From Aselliscus stoliczkanus (lineage: Eukaryota > Chordata > Mammalia > Chiroptera > Hipposideridae): a stretch of 64,000 nt of DNA. Where the stretch lies: the NCBI GenBank assembly GCA_033961575.1, contig CM066729.1, forward strand, positions 32,026,501 to 32,090,500, in the 5' to 3' direction. Positions 13,101-24,239 of this stretch are shown in pieces (position 1 is the first letter of the stretch; each line of letters opens with the position of its first letter). The notes beneath the pieces were generated by a model. It had not been told where the DNA came from, did not search any database, and worked only from the letters and a program-made list of their open reading frames with translations. Position numbers and translations under genes: made by a program.

Positions 13101-14080
13101 TTTAATATTTCTATATTTTCTTATTTTAAATGTAAAATTGCATTTTATTTTATTTTTAATCAGTCTTTTCAGAAGTTATCCATTTTATTTGTCTTTCAAA
13201 GATTCAATCTTTGGCTTTAATAACGTTTTCCCTTTTTTCTTTTTTTCTTTTTTATGCCCAGCTCATTTAAAAATGTTAGTTCAGTCTTTGTCCTTTCTTA
13301 GGCTGTATATAGTTTTCTTTCCTTATTTCTTTATATTAAATGAAGATAATCCATATACTTATTTTTCTTTTTTCTTCTTTCCTTCCTCCCTTCATTCCTT
13401 TCATCTTTTACACTTTAAATAATTATAGCACACAGATTTTGAAAAAAAATATAAAAAATGTTTTTGATTATATTATGAATGTTTGGAAATTTCACTTTCA
13501 TTTTTATTTGATCTAGAGATTATTCAGAAAATATATGAATTTCTAAAAATTAAACTTAAAAATATTTTATTTCTGGTGTTATTGATTATAAATCCAGTAA
13601 TTTTATTTGTAAAAGTGCTATGTATATTTTTAGACTGAATTTTTTTGCTACTCTCATTTTTTTTTTTTTTTCTGTCTCTATAGATTTATTCTGAATGAAT
13701 TTTATAAATGGAATAATACAGTGTGAAGTCTCTTGTGACTGGCTTCTTTCAACCCTCATGTTCTTTAATTTTTTTTTTTCTTTTTTTGAGGGCAGTGTCA
13801 CTGGCCTCATATGTGGGACCCGAACCAGGGCCGCTGGCATCCCAAGCCAGCGTTTAACCACCGCGCCACTCAGAAGGGCCTTATGTTCTTTTAATTTTTA
13901 ATGCTTGCTTTTTTTAACCCAGTGAATGGATGATTGCATTTTTATAGAGGAATTTAGTCCATTCATGTTTATTTGATAACTATTTATTTCTCAAGTTTGT
14001 TATTTTATGACTTGTAAGAAACACAGCAGTATTTTTAACTTTTCTTATGCTGTATAGCTCTTCCTTGGTCTTAAAATGTG
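13100..14080 (-). repeat. L1 ORF2 fragment, antisense, split by a SINE
   Basis: On the plus strand the phrases follow the reverse complement of L1 ORF2: AGTCTTTTCAGAAGTTATCC, a TTCAAAGATTCAATCTTTGG segment, TGATCTAGAGATTATTCAGA, GACTGGCTTCTTTC, and after the SINE TTTATAGAGGAATTTAGTCC. Spacing is irregular, so it is either a much-deleted copy or two old L1 pieces in one orientation. The SINE at 13773-13880 interrupts it. Open frames here are not genes. Confidence 0.6.
13773..13880 (-). repeat. tRNA-derived SINE, type A, copy 2
   Basis: Poly-T is followed by GAGGGCAGTGTCACTGGCCT, GGGACCCGAACCAGGGCCGC, CCCAAGCCAGCGTTTAACCA and a terminal AGAAGGGCC. This is the full type A consensus in reverse orientation. 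Flanking repeats (CATGTTCTTTAATTTT before, TATGTTCTTTTAATTTT after) form a target-site duplication. It sits inside an antisense L1 fragment. Confidence 0.9.
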
Positions 14081-14207
14081 CTGATGCAATGCCACTTGTT
14101 CTTAGATTTGTGGTGAGTGTTTAGCATGGCAGGGATTATTATTTTGTATGTAGAAGCAGAAGAATGTAGTAATTCTTGTTCTGTTTTTTTTTTCTTGTTC
14201 TTGTCTT

Positions 14208-14281
14208 CTCCTTCCTTCCTTCCTTCCTTCCTTCCTTCCTTCCTTCCTTCCTTCCTTCCTTCCTTCCTATCATCTATCTAT

Positions 14282-14332
<51 letters not shown>

Positions 14333-14425
14333 ATCATCATCTATCTATCTCTCTATCATCTCTCTATCATCTATCATCTATCTATCATCCTTTTCTATCC
14401 CTATCCCTATCCCTATCCCTACCAT
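14208..14425 (+). repeat. Compound microsatellite (TTCC)n-(ATCT)n-(CCCTAT)n
   Basis: TTCC units run from about 14208 to 14268, ATCT units with TATC/TCATC variants from 14269 to about 14390, and CCCTAT units from about 14395 to 14421. The Pro-Ser-Phe-Leu and Tyr-Leu-Ser-Ile peptides read through it are artefacts. Confidence 0.97.
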
Positions 14426-14962
14426 AGTTGTGAGCTGTAATAATTGCAACACCTACAACATTTCATACCTACTTTATCAATCAGCATTCTTGATTACAAG
14501 TAACAAAATTTATTGGAAGGATATAAGGCAGCTTAAAGAATCTGTGGGAATGCTGGGGAACCCAGTGTAGTTAATGAGCATGAGCCAGAATAGTCTTTGC
14601 AGCCAAGAAACAAGTGATTAAGATGTTACTATTGTTGCCTTTATTATGGGACATTTATTAGTATTTCCACTTATTTCCATTACAGGAACAAGCTGCTCTT
14701 GTTGTAAAACTGCTAACTTTTTCACTGCCACCATGAATACTATCTGGCTGTGCATCACTTATTCAAGGTAAGTCTTGAGTCGCAGATGCTAGTTCATGTC
14801 TTCATATCCTGGAAATTTGGAGAGGGTAGAGAAACCATTTGCCTTCTTGACTTTCTGCCTACCATCACTATACACAGTGATGGAGTTTCATTAATTAGGA
14901 ATGTTCTTTGAATGCTGAGTGAACACTCAACACATTTTTTATCACATTTAAACCCTTTGTCC

Positions 14963-14965
<3 letters not shown>

Positions 14966-15009
<44 letters not shown>
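14966..15009 (+). repeat. (TA)n microsatellite
   Basis: An uninterrupted TA dinucleotide tract of about 22 units. It produces spurious Ile-Tyr open frames on the minus strand. Confidence 0.97.
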
Positions 15010-15012
<3 letters not shown>

Positions 15013-16080
15013 CCCCATTCTTTTACTTTAAAAAAGCTCCCATCTAACACAATGCAACTTTTTTTGTACAATGCAAAATATAGTGAAACCATTCCTAATG
15101 GGAGCCAATTCAAATTTTCAACATTTTTCTAAGGCCATTTCAGAGTATCTGGGTGATGTCCATTTATCTTCTAGCTCAAATTTGTTCCATTATAAATATT
15201 TTTTGGCTTATATATTAAATTACAAACTGAACAACTATAAATATTCCCCAACTACAGTACTAGATGAGAAGAAAAAAGGAAATAAAAATCACAATCATTT
15301 ATATGTCATACATACATGGTTTTGTCCCCTCTTTGAGATATTCTTCCTTTGTGTCCTTCAATGACTATGTCTGGAGGGTCCAAAGCCATAGAGAGAGAAA
15401 TCTTTCTTTTATGAGTGAATTATTAGATTTAAGTAATGAAATGTGGTAGCCTCTTGATATATGAATTCAGGTGTTCCATTTATGGGGAAAACAGTGCCAT
15501 GCTGAGTTTTAAGGTCAGAGTGTATGTCACATATTGCCAGTAGTTAGCAATGTGACTGATTTTCATCAGCCTATAAATTTCTGTTTCTATGCAAAGGGAC
15601 TGTCAATGAAAGACTCTATATTGTGTGGGTTTCCATACCATTCAGTAAGTCGAGAGATGATGTTGTGTACAGATGCATAACGAGTAAAAGCAGCAAGTCC
15701 AAATTCTGAATAAGTCTGTATTCCAATGAGGATGAGGAATTAATCCTTTTTATATTAGAAAGTATCAAATATAATCCATATGCCACCAATATAGGTAGAT
15801 GTTACCTGAAATATGGTGGCCCACAATATGTTATGGTTACTGAAACTATAGGCTAACCGTAATAGTTGCAGCAAGTCTAATTTCATTAAGGGAATTCATG
15901 TTGTTGCATAGCCCCCATTCCTTTTACCATAGACACTCTGTTTTTGAGTCCATTGTGTTCGCTGAGGAATATTCCTGAAACCTGAGAGTATGTCATGTTT
16001 TTACCTTATTAAGAGGCATCTTCATCAGGGGCTTTCAATAAACATTCATGTGGGAAAAATTGTATATCTGGAAGTCAACC
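15010..16080. other. Unassigned AT-rich sequence
   Basis: Overlapping plus-strand open frames (15071-15364, 15264-15449) have no recognisable domain and lack typical codon bias. No repeat identified. Confidence 0.35.
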
Positions 16081-17205
16081 CTGTTGTATTTATTCAATCC
16101 AGAAAAAAATTACATAAATTATTGAAAATTATAAAATTAATTTTTAGATGTAGTAAGAAGAGATTATAAATATTCCTCTCTGTTAAGGAAAAAAAAAACC
16201 TACAAAAATAAAAAAAATTAATGGTTTAATGAAATATTTAATAAAAAACTATGAAATCATTAAAACAAAAGCAAATTAAAGAACTAAATATAATTAAGTC
16301 TAAATGACCTATTATGATTATTAAATCTAAAATACAGCCAAACCATATATAGTTTAATTCAATTAACCTTATTGTATAAATATATAGGTGAGTTCATATT
16401 AGAAGCTTTATATAATTCAATATACTAATAGCTCAAGTAGAAAAAAATGTGTTTTCCTTCCACAGATGTTGAAAAGTCACCTCATACAATTTTATTTCCA
16501 TGTCTAATAGCAATAATAGGTTTACACATATATATGTATTTAGCAAATAAAACTGTATTCAATCAAAGCCACAATCAGTTAGTTGTGAAAAGCAAGAAAC
16601 ATTCTCACTATACTAAATTAGGAAGATTCCTACTATTTTCTTTATTTAACATTGTTCTTGAATTGCTAGTCAATAAAATTAGGAGAAAAAAATGAGAGGT
16701 TTCAAACTGTATATGAAATAGCAGAAAGTACCATTAATAACAGATTATATAATTTTATACCATGAAACTCTAAAATTTGCAATTGACATAAGAAAAAAAT
16801 CCATAAGGTGGTAGCTATAGAACTAAAACAAAGCAAACAAAGTATGTTTCTCTAGCTACAAACTATTATTAGTTAGACTATATAATAAGAGAAAAAGCCT
16901 CTTTTCAATAGCAACCAAAAAGTAAAATACCTAGAAATAAATTGAACAAGACATCAACCAAACCTAAGTAAATGTAACAGTAAAACCTTACTGAAGGAAA
17001 ATAAAAGAACTTGAAACCATGAAAATAAAAGCCTTATTCTTTTACTGGAGACCATCATATTTTTAATTTATTAATTAATTTTGAGACACAGTATGAAACT
17101 AACAATAGGATTCCAAACCACATATGCTGAACTATCCATGCATAATTATATAAAAGGTGAATGATGGTGGGACTAGTTTTATTAAATGTTAAAACATATT
17201 ACTGT
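16080..17205 (+). repeat. L1 ORF2 fragment (reverse transcriptase and downstream), sense
   Basis: Very AT-rich. The 82-codon frame at 16447-16695 ends in LFSLFNIVLELLVNKIRRKK. This matches the conserved L1 ORF2 block in which a Leu-Phe-Asn-Ile-Val-Leu-Glu run is followed by an Ala-Ile-Arg-rich segment. Downstream, TCAATAGCAACCAAAAAGTA then AAATACCTAGAAATAAATTG match the next conserved L1 segment. Stops and indels are frequent and no intact frame remains. Confidence 0.7.
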
Positions 17206-17206
17206 G

Positions 17207-17209
<3 letters not shown>

Positions 17210-17268
<59 letters not shown>
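17210..17268 (+). repeat. (AT)n microsatellite
   Basis: About 29 uninterrupted AT units lying exactly between the L1 fragment and the LTR, so it may have grown at the L1 junction. Confidence 0.97.
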
Positions 17269-17269
<1 letters not shown>

Positions 17270-17995
17270 TGGGTTTTTGATACAAATCAGTTAAAACCCT
17301 TGTAGTTTCCTAAGTGATCAGAACACTAGGACCATCTTTTGATCTAATATTTGGTGTTTGACTCCATTCCTGACACAGAGCTCCTAAGTCCCTTGGACTT
17401 CCCTGAATGATGGGAATGTCTGTTGATCTAATGAGGCAACTCCTGGATAGCCCCTGGATGGTGGCAGGTCACCAGAAATACCAGGCCATGATTAGGTGCT
17501 TGGGCCTTTCAGCCCCACCCGTCATCCTCCAGAAAGGGGAAGCAGGCTGGAAATGGAGTTTATGATCAATCGTGTGTATGTGATAAAAACTCCATGAAAG
17601 TCTTCAAAGTACGGGATATGGAGAGCTTATGGGTTGCTGAACAGGTAGAAGTACTGGGAAGTTGGGATGCCTGGTAAGGGCATGGAAACTATACTCCTTT
17701 CCCCATATCTGAATATTCATTGGTATTCTTTAGCATATACTTTTATAATAAACCTGTAAATATAAGTAAGTGATTTCCTGGGTTCTGTGAGCCATTCTAA
17801 CAAGTTATTGAACACAAGGAGGGGGTTGTAGGAATCCCAATTTGTAGTGTTGGTCAGACATACGGTGACAACCTGGGTCTTGCGATTGGCATCTGAAGTG
17901 GGAGAGGGACACAGTCTTGTGGGACTGAGTCATAATTAAGTTAAATTGTAAGGCACCCATCTTGTGTCATGGAGAATTGCATGGAGGTGTGTGAA
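17270..17995 (+). repeat. Endogenous retrovirus solo LTR, sense
   Basis: The segments include TAGTTTCCTAAGTGATCAGA, GGCAGGTCACCAGAAATACC, GTGATAAAAACTCCATGAAA (TATA-like), TTTATAATAAACCTGTAAAT (AATAAA polyadenylation signal, about 17743), a conserved downstream TGAGCCATTCTAACAAGTTA, and CTTGTGGGACTGAGTC near the end. This order is that of a known type of mammalian ERV LTR. I recognise the pattern but cannot fix the family name. No internal coding region lies beside it, so it is a solo LTR remnant. Confidence 0.65.
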
Positions 17996-18189
17996 CACCT
18001 GCACACATGTGGTGTCAGAGTGAAGAAAAAGTGAGTGTGTGAGTAAAGGAGAAACATGCAGGTGTGTGTGTTTACCTATACAGTTACCATATTTAATGCA
18101 ATTATGTTATATAATGTCATTTGAATAAGATTTGATGTAGCTGAAGTTTGAAGGCTTGTGGGTGTCTGGAAGAAAGAGCAGTCAAAGCA

Positions 18190-18896
18190 GAAAAAAGGTG
18201 AATGCTAAGGCCCTGAGCCCCAAAGCAATTATGAATAAAGCTGCTATAAACATCCATGTGCGGGTTTTTGTATAGGCATATGTTTTCAACTTCTTTGGGT
18301 AAATATCAAGGAGTGCGATTGGTGGATCGTATGGCAAAATCATGTTTAGTTTTATAAGAAACTTCCAGATGTCTTCCAAAGTGGCTGTGCCATTTTGCAT
18401 CCTCATCAGCAATGAATGAGAGTGCCTATTTCTCCACATCTTTGTCAGCATTTTGTGTTGTCAGAATTCTGAATTCTGGCCATTCTGTAAGTGTGCAGAA
18501 GTATCTCATTGTTGTTTAAATTTTCATTTCCTTGATGAGATATAATGTGGAGTGTCTGTTCATATGCTATTTTGCCATCTGTATTCATATATCTTCTTTG
18601 GAGAAGTATCTGTTAAGGCATTTGGCCTATTTTTTAATTGGGTTATTTAATATTCTCTTGTTTCACTTTAAGAGTCCTTTATATATTTTAGATAACAGTT
18701 CTTTATCAGATGTATCTTTTGCAAATATTTTCTCTCAGTCTGTGTTTTGTCTTCTAATTCCCTCAATATTGTTTTTTGCTTAGCACAAGTTTTTAATTTT
18801 AATTAAGTCCATCTTATCAATTATTTCCGGATTGGGTCTTTGATGTTGTATCTTAAAAGGCTTTACCATACCCAGGGTTATTTAGGTTTTCTCCTA

Positions 18897-18927
<31 letters not shown>

Positions 18928-19200
18928 GCTGAGCCCTCCTGCCACCTATTGGCAGCTCAGTGGCAGCTCAGATTGGGCCAGAAATCAAACTGGCGACCCC
19001 ACTGCTCAGAGCTCACACTCTTGAGCAAGCTCTTAACCAACCGAGCCACTCGGCCAGCCCTCTTCTAGAATTTTTATAGTTTTGTATTTTACATTTAGGT
19101 TTTTTGATCCATTTTAAGTTAAATTTTGTGAAGGCAGTAATGTCTGTGTCTCCGTAACTGGATTTAGGGACAAGTGAATATTTCCCTTCCTTTCATCTTT
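18190..19200 (-). repeat. L1 3' ORF2/3' UTR fragment, antisense, with nested SINE
   Basis: Read on the plus strand: ATGAATAAAGCTGCTATAAA, AACTTCCAGATGTCTTCCAA, GTGGCTGTGCCATTTTGCAT, TTTCATTTCCTTGATGAGAT, then CAGTTCTTTATCAGATGTAT and TTTTGATCCATTTTAAGTTA. This is the reverse complement of the L1 ORF2 C-terminal region and is relatively well preserved. The type B SINE at 18901-19060 splits it. The matching 89-codon minus frame (18182-18451) is residual ORF2 coding sequence. Confidence 0.8.
18901..19060 (-). repeat. tRNA-derived SINE, type B, copy 1
   Basis: Poly-T is followed by AGCTGAGCCCTCCTGCCACC, GGCAGCTCAGTGGCAGCTCA, and TCTTAACCAACCGAGCCACT then CGGCCAGCCC at the end. Reverse complemented, the head (GGGCTGGCCGAGTGGCTCGG) is clearly related to the type A head while the body differs. 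Flanking TCTCCTAGGATTTTT and TCTTCTAGAATTTTT are a diverged target-site duplication inside L1. The head-like start suggests a tRNA-type Pol III promoter. Confidence 0.85.
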
Positions 19201-20690
19201 GATTTATTATAGAGACACAAGTTCTATCTCTAGTTCCCTTTGCTGCTTCCACTTTAATGCTGAAGAGCTCATATTTTTGTGGGGGACATACTGAACACTG
19301 GTCATTTTTTCTTTTATGTTTCTACTCAAAAGGTCCAATTTATCTGCATAGTGATTGCTTCTGACTGACTAGGAAGAAGGTCTTAAATGTGGCAATGAGA
19401 AAAGAGACTAATAAATATTTACATTTCTAAATGTCATTTCACTATTATTTAACATGGAATACGTGGAAGTCAATATATATAATATGACAAAATTTATTAC
19501 ATTAAATATAAAGTTTTCTGTATGGCAAACAAATAACATAATAAGAGGAAACAATTACATGTAATTGGTATTAATTAAGACAGAGGACTAATTTGCTATA
19601 ATAATTTTTCCAAATCAATACTATAAACACCAAATCCCAGAGAAGGAAGGAAGGAAGGAAGGAAGGAAGGAAGGAAGGGAGGGAGGGAGGAAGGAGGGAT
19701 AGACATGAACTGGCAATATATGGAGGAATAACATACTTTAGTTTAACAGATGTGGTGGGGGCTTTACAATGTTTATGAAAGTTTCACAGATGTGTATACA
19801 TACATGTGTTCATCATAGCTTTCTTGATATAGCACAACCTGGACACACCCTGAATGATTGTCAGCAGGGTTATAGTCAGTCATACAGTGAAACACTGCAC
19901 AGTGAGTTAGAGCTTCAGAAAACACAGCCATGTGAATTAATAAGCTGTAAACATAAACATATAGAACAGAAAAGTGATAAATCTGCTTCCATATGTGTAA
20001 GAAGTTATATGTGTATACACGTAATGCATTTGTATGTGTTCGAAAAAACAAAATCAAAAAAGGATTCATCAGTCTATGGATGGTTATTACCTCAGTCAAG
20101 TTTTGAAGTGGGAGAGAGACACTTTTTATTGTGTTGCTCCTTCTCTTGTTTGAATTCTTTATCACACTTTTGTATTTTCATACATAGGAAACTGATAAGA
20201 AAAAGAAACTGCAAGCCTGTTAATTTAAAACTTATCAAATGAGCTCTCTTTTCCATTCATTATTTTAGAATGTTTCATCTACAATTGCAATCTGGTAATT
20301 GATGGCACAGCTCAGAAGATGGTTTAGAATTGGGAGAAGTTAAAAACACTGTATTATTTTCATTAGAGTGGTAGTTTTATTAATTTAAAAATAGGCTTTA
20401 TTCTATAAGCAATGAGCAAGTATTTCATTGATTCTTCACTCCTATATATTTTTGGTTTAGAAATAATGAAATGTTATTGTGATTCTATTAATAAATTAGC
20501 TGCATAATTATAAACAAACTCTAATGATTCTGTAGAAAACCTGCATGGAACTGCAAATGGGTCTTGGTACTCCAGCAGCAAGAATATATGAATGTTTTCT
20601 TAAAGCTATTTAACATTTATTGATGGCTGTTTTGTATAATATACTTATATCATGTGATGGTTGTTTACCATTATAATCACTTTATTTCTT
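19200..20690. other. Unassigned sequence with the longest random open frame
   Basis: Overlapping frames of 157 codons (19769-20242, plus) and 130 codons (19773-20165, minus) sit here. Neither has a recognisable domain, and they mirror each other over a low-stop region, so I do not call a gene. No clear repeat apart from the GAAG tract. Confidence 0.4.
19642..19700 (+). repeat. (GAAG)n/(GGGA)n microsatellite
   Basis: About nine GAAG units are followed by GGGAGGGAGGGAGG variants. Confidence 0.95.
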
Positions 20691-20805
20691 AATTCATTCA
20701 TCACTTATTTATTGTCTCCATTATTTTGGAAACTATTCTAGGTCTTAGATTAAGTTTTCATAAGGACCTCAAGGTTTGTGCTCTGATGGAGTTGATATCT
20801 CAGTT
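20690..20805 (+). repeat. LINE-2 3' fragment
   Basis: AATTCATTCATCACTTATTT, ATTCTAGGTCTTAGATTAAG, then GTGCTCTGATGGAGTTGATA matches the order of the L2 3' end (TTCATTCA..., TTCTAGG..., ATGGAGCT...). Diverged. Confidence 0.55.
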
Positions 20806-20849
20806 GTTAGAACCAGTGAGCTGGAGAGAGCGGTTGGGGAGACAAACCG

Positions 20850-20899
20850 GTGAGAGAGAGACAGAGAGAGAGAGGGAGAAAGAGGGAGAGAGAGAGGGA
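20850..20899 (+). repeat. (GA)n-rich simple repeat
   Basis: Imperfect GAGAGA tract with GGGA interruptions, next to a mariner end. Confidence 0.9.
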
Positions 20900-20933
20900 A
20901 CACAATTCCAAGATAATTTTAAACAGGCCATAG

Positions 20934-21550
20934 TACGAGGTATGATCAAAAACTATGGCAAATGCTGCTGTGGAGTGCCATCCATTGGGATCTTCCATAC
21001 AGGAAGCCACACAGCAAACCTTAGTAACAGTGTGTGACAAGTCTCAAGTTGTTCGGTGTCAGTTGGTTGTGAGCTACAGTTGAGAGAAGGTGTGTTTTAA
21101 AGTGTGCTGTAAATCATGTATCATGTACAACACATTAACATGAAATAGGCAAATGGTTTCATCCTCCATCATGACAATACTCTGTGTCACAAACCGCTTC
21201 TGGTATATGGCAATTTCTGTCAAATAAAAACATTACAGTGTGTCCTCGTTCACCTTATTCACTAGATCTGGCACCTTGTGACTTCTGATTCTTCCCCAAA
21301 GTCAAAATGACCATGGAAGGTAAATGTTTTGAATCAATTCAGGACATGTAGGCAGCCATAACAGCACAACTAAAGACACTCACAAAAAAGGACTTCCAGA
21401 ACTGCCTCAGAAAGTGGCAAGAATGGTGGGATAAGTGTGTCCTAAGAGAGGGGGAGTATTTTGAGGGGGATTAATGGCAATGTGTCTTTCACTTTAATAA
21501 CTTTTAAAAAATTTAAATGTTGGCCCTATTATTTAAAAGAATAATAAACA
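20934..21550 (+). mobile_element. Deleted mariner transposon (lineage 1), non-functional
   Basis: It starts TACGAGGTATGATCAAAAAC, a mariner-type terminal inverted repeat following a TA. Translating 21160 onward gives HHDNTLCHKPLLVYG-like residues (the HDNAPxH motif with its second catalytic Asp). Farther on, nucleotide blocks correspond to PHPPYSPDLAPCDFWLFP-type sequence with stops and frameshifts, then QDI, TKEDFQNC and KWQxRWDKC-like blocks. The N-terminal DNA-binding half is missing, so the element is internally deleted at about 0.6 kb instead of about 1.3 kb. The right end is diverged. A related 3' end lies at 9674-9812. Confidence 0.75.
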
Positions 21551-22830
21551 TTCATCTTGTACTTAAAACAGAGCAAAAGGGGTTGATTTGAATGATGATG
21601 CTGGTGGGAGTTGAGGGTGAGGTTGAGGTTGGGATTGGCGATAGGATGTGAGGTCTTAATAGTTTATGACAGTTAAAGGGAAAATACCATATGATTAAGA
21701 ATGTTTCAGAACACTGAGGTTTTATTTTCTTTATATTTATTTCTCTGTTCTCTTCAGCATATTTTTTGGGGGAGGGATTGGTGGGTTTATTTTTATAGAT
21801 ACAATACTGCCATTATCACAAAGAATTTAACAAAGTAAGAGACTGGACTTTATTTGAAGGCTATATGTGCTCTAACTCAAAGCAAATAGCAGATTTCATC
21901 AAGTCAGAGAAGACAATAGTTTAATGAAAAAACAGACTTTTGTTTGAAACCATCTATTCTCACATTCACTCATATAAAAACACTCTTTTGAAGTGTCTGT
22001 TTTCTGTGCAGCTCAGTGATATTAGATTCTCATTGATTTTGTCTTTTATGATGATAGGCTTATTTGTTTTTTGTAATATCAAGTCATTCGCTGAATCTTT
22101 TACATATTCTCAAAATTGTATTAGTTTGTATTTACTTACATGTATCAGAAACCACTACTTAAAGTCTCTTTTACAAGTTGCTGTGTATTTATCTCTTATA
22201 GTAAGAAGCCTATAGGAGGTTGGTTGCTGGCATGAGTACAGTAGCTTAAGGAATCATCCTTCTGGCTTTTTATTCCATCATCATAATAAGTTGGCATTTT
22301 GCTTCTCATCCTCAAAGTGGCTGCTACATCTCCAGGCATGAGAATGGGAAATGACAGTGCTAGAGCTATTATTATCATTTAAAAGAAAGCAAAAACTTCC
22401 CTAGAAATCTCTTGGCAGGCTCCTGCTTCAGTCTTATTGACTAAAACAGAGTCCCATGGGTGCACCAGCAGCAAGGAATGCTGAAGCAACAAGGAAATAG
22501 GATTGCAAATATTTTAAAACAATCTTCATATATTCCCTGGAGCTTGATACATTGGTGCTCCCAACAAAATTAAGGCATATGGGTAACAATAGATATTAGG
22601 TAGCCAGCTACAAGTAATTTGCTGTAGATGCTATTTATATTACAACTCATTGAAAGAAAAATAAACTGTTGTATTCAATGTATTCAAAAAAAAGATATTC
22701 TCTGGACAAAGTTTTAGCCATTTGGCATTTTCCCAAAGTTGTATTATTTATTTTTGAACTCTGCTTTTTAATTAATTGCTTATAAATGGATGATTGTCAA
22801 AATTAACTGGAGTGATAATAGTAAACCCTA
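21550..22830. other. Unassigned sequence
   Basis: No gene or clear repeat. Small open frames (21940-22215, 22196-22378) have no recognisable domain. Confidence 0.35.
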
Positions 22831-22834
22831 GTAA

Positions 22835-23015
22835 TTACTCTGTTTTATATATGCTTTACATGAAATAATTCATTTAATCCTCATGACAGCTTTGGGAAGA
22901 AGACATCTACATTTTATAGGACATTTGAGTCATGGAGATGTTAAGTAAATTGCCCATGGTCTCACAGCTAGTAATTACTGGACCTCGATTGAAACCAGGC
23001 AATTCACCTCAGACC
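22835..23015 (+). repeat. MIR SINE
   Basis: ATTCATTTAATCCTCATGAC, then ACATTTTATAGGACATTTGA, GTTAAGTAAATTGCCCATGG and CTCACAGCTAGTAATTACTG followed by a GAAACCAGGCA end. This is the MIR core and 3' portion in sense orientation. Clear for such an old family. Confidence 0.85.
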
Positions 23016-23039
23016 ACCAACACTAAAGGTGGATTGCGA

Positions 23040-23355
23040 GAAGAAATAGCATGTGGCATCCAGTTGCTGAGTGAGGCACTTGCAGACCACCAACAAGCAA
23101 AGGAGACCCTCAGTAATCCACAAGAACTGAATTCTTGTTTCAGCAACAATGTGAGCCTAAAAGAGGATCCTCAGCCCTAATAAGTAATGGAGTCTGTTCA
23201 ATACTTTGATTGCCTTATGGGATGCTGAGCGGGAACCCAGATAAGTGGTGGCTGGAATTCTGACCCACAGAAACCAGGAGATGATATATATGTGTTGTTT
23301 CAAGCCACTAAGTCTGTGCTAACTTTTTACACTGCAATGAAAACATTAATACAAC
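23040..23355 (+). repeat. MaLR-type LTR 3' end (MLT1/MST-like), sense
   Basis: ATTCTGACCCACAGAAACCA, then GTTGTTTCAAGCCACTAAGT and a terminal ATTAATACA are the signature of MaLR LTR 3' ends. Upstream GCCCTAATAAGTAATGGAGT also fits. It lies directly after the MIR. The 82-codon frame at 22932-23180 spans both repeats and is not a gene. Confidence 0.65.
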
Positions 23356-23439
23356 GTTCAAGCACCAACACTTTTACATTATAATTTAAATGACAATTTT
23401 TCCTTTGGAGCTTTTGTTCATGCATTGGCTCATAACAAA

Positions 23440-23700
23440 TAATAACATTAATAGCCATATCTAACATTAACTGAGTACTTTGCTTCATTCTAACCCACTA
23501 TTCTATGCTTCCAAAAATCATATTTATTTATTTAATCCTTATAAGTATTTTGTAAGCTTCTGTTATTATTCTCATCTTGCAGGAGGAAAACTGCAGAAAG
23601 AGTGAAGCCTGAGGCTGACTAACCTCTATAAGTTAGGCAGCTGAAAAGTAACAGATCCAGGATTTGGCTCTAGATATAGGAAGTCCCAGGGTCAGAATTC
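23440..23700 (+). repeat. MIR SINE
   Basis: TAACATTAACTGAGTACTTT, ATTTATTTAATCCTTATAAG, TATTCTCATCTTGCAGGAGG, GGCAGCTGAAAAGTAACAGA, then TCCAGGATTTGGCTCTAG follow the MIR consensus from near its start. Confidence 0.8.
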
Positions 23701-24239
23701 ATGACCATGATGTTCCATGAAAGAAGGCTGGGACACCAGTGTTCCTTTCTTAGAACATAGGCTTCAAGAGGAGCTATCAAGTAGACCCTAAGTATGTTTT
23801 CCCATAAGGCAAATCAAGAAAAGAAGATCAGGTGACAATGTTAAAATTTCTTATAAGCAAAATGAGATGCCTTGACAGTGGCTGTTACATAATAGCCATA
23901 TGAAAGGATGTCAGCATGATTTATTTTAAAGTGTACAACCTAGGCATATGCAATATTTTATTGTTGGTCATACCTCTATAAAGCTGGAAAAAACCCAAAT
24001 ATTTAAAAAAAAGAAAGGGTATCAGCCTCCTTGAGAAAGCAGCAAATGGGTCCACAATTATTTGGTCATTTCAATGAATGTTAAAGAAGTTTAAAAAATT
24101 GTATGCACATATAAATGTGTTGTTTCACTTCGTGGTGGTGTCTAATAATTTGTATTTCATTGTGCACTTTTCAAAAAAATGGATGATTACAGGAAGTACA
24201 CCCAATTAGAACAGCAAAAAGAAAAAAGAATTTAAAAAA

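Noticed and set aside
14117..14440. Ser/Tyr/Ile/Leu-rich open frames
   Set aside because: They are translations of TTCC and TATC microsatellites.
14794..15113. Minus-strand frames with long Tyr-Ile runs
   Set aside because: They read through the TA repeat.
19769..20242. Longest open frame in the window (157 codons, plus) with an overlapping 130-codon minus frame
   Set aside because: No domain, no codon bias, no splice or promoter context, and the antiparallel frames overlap almost completely, which fits a low-stop patch rather than a gene.
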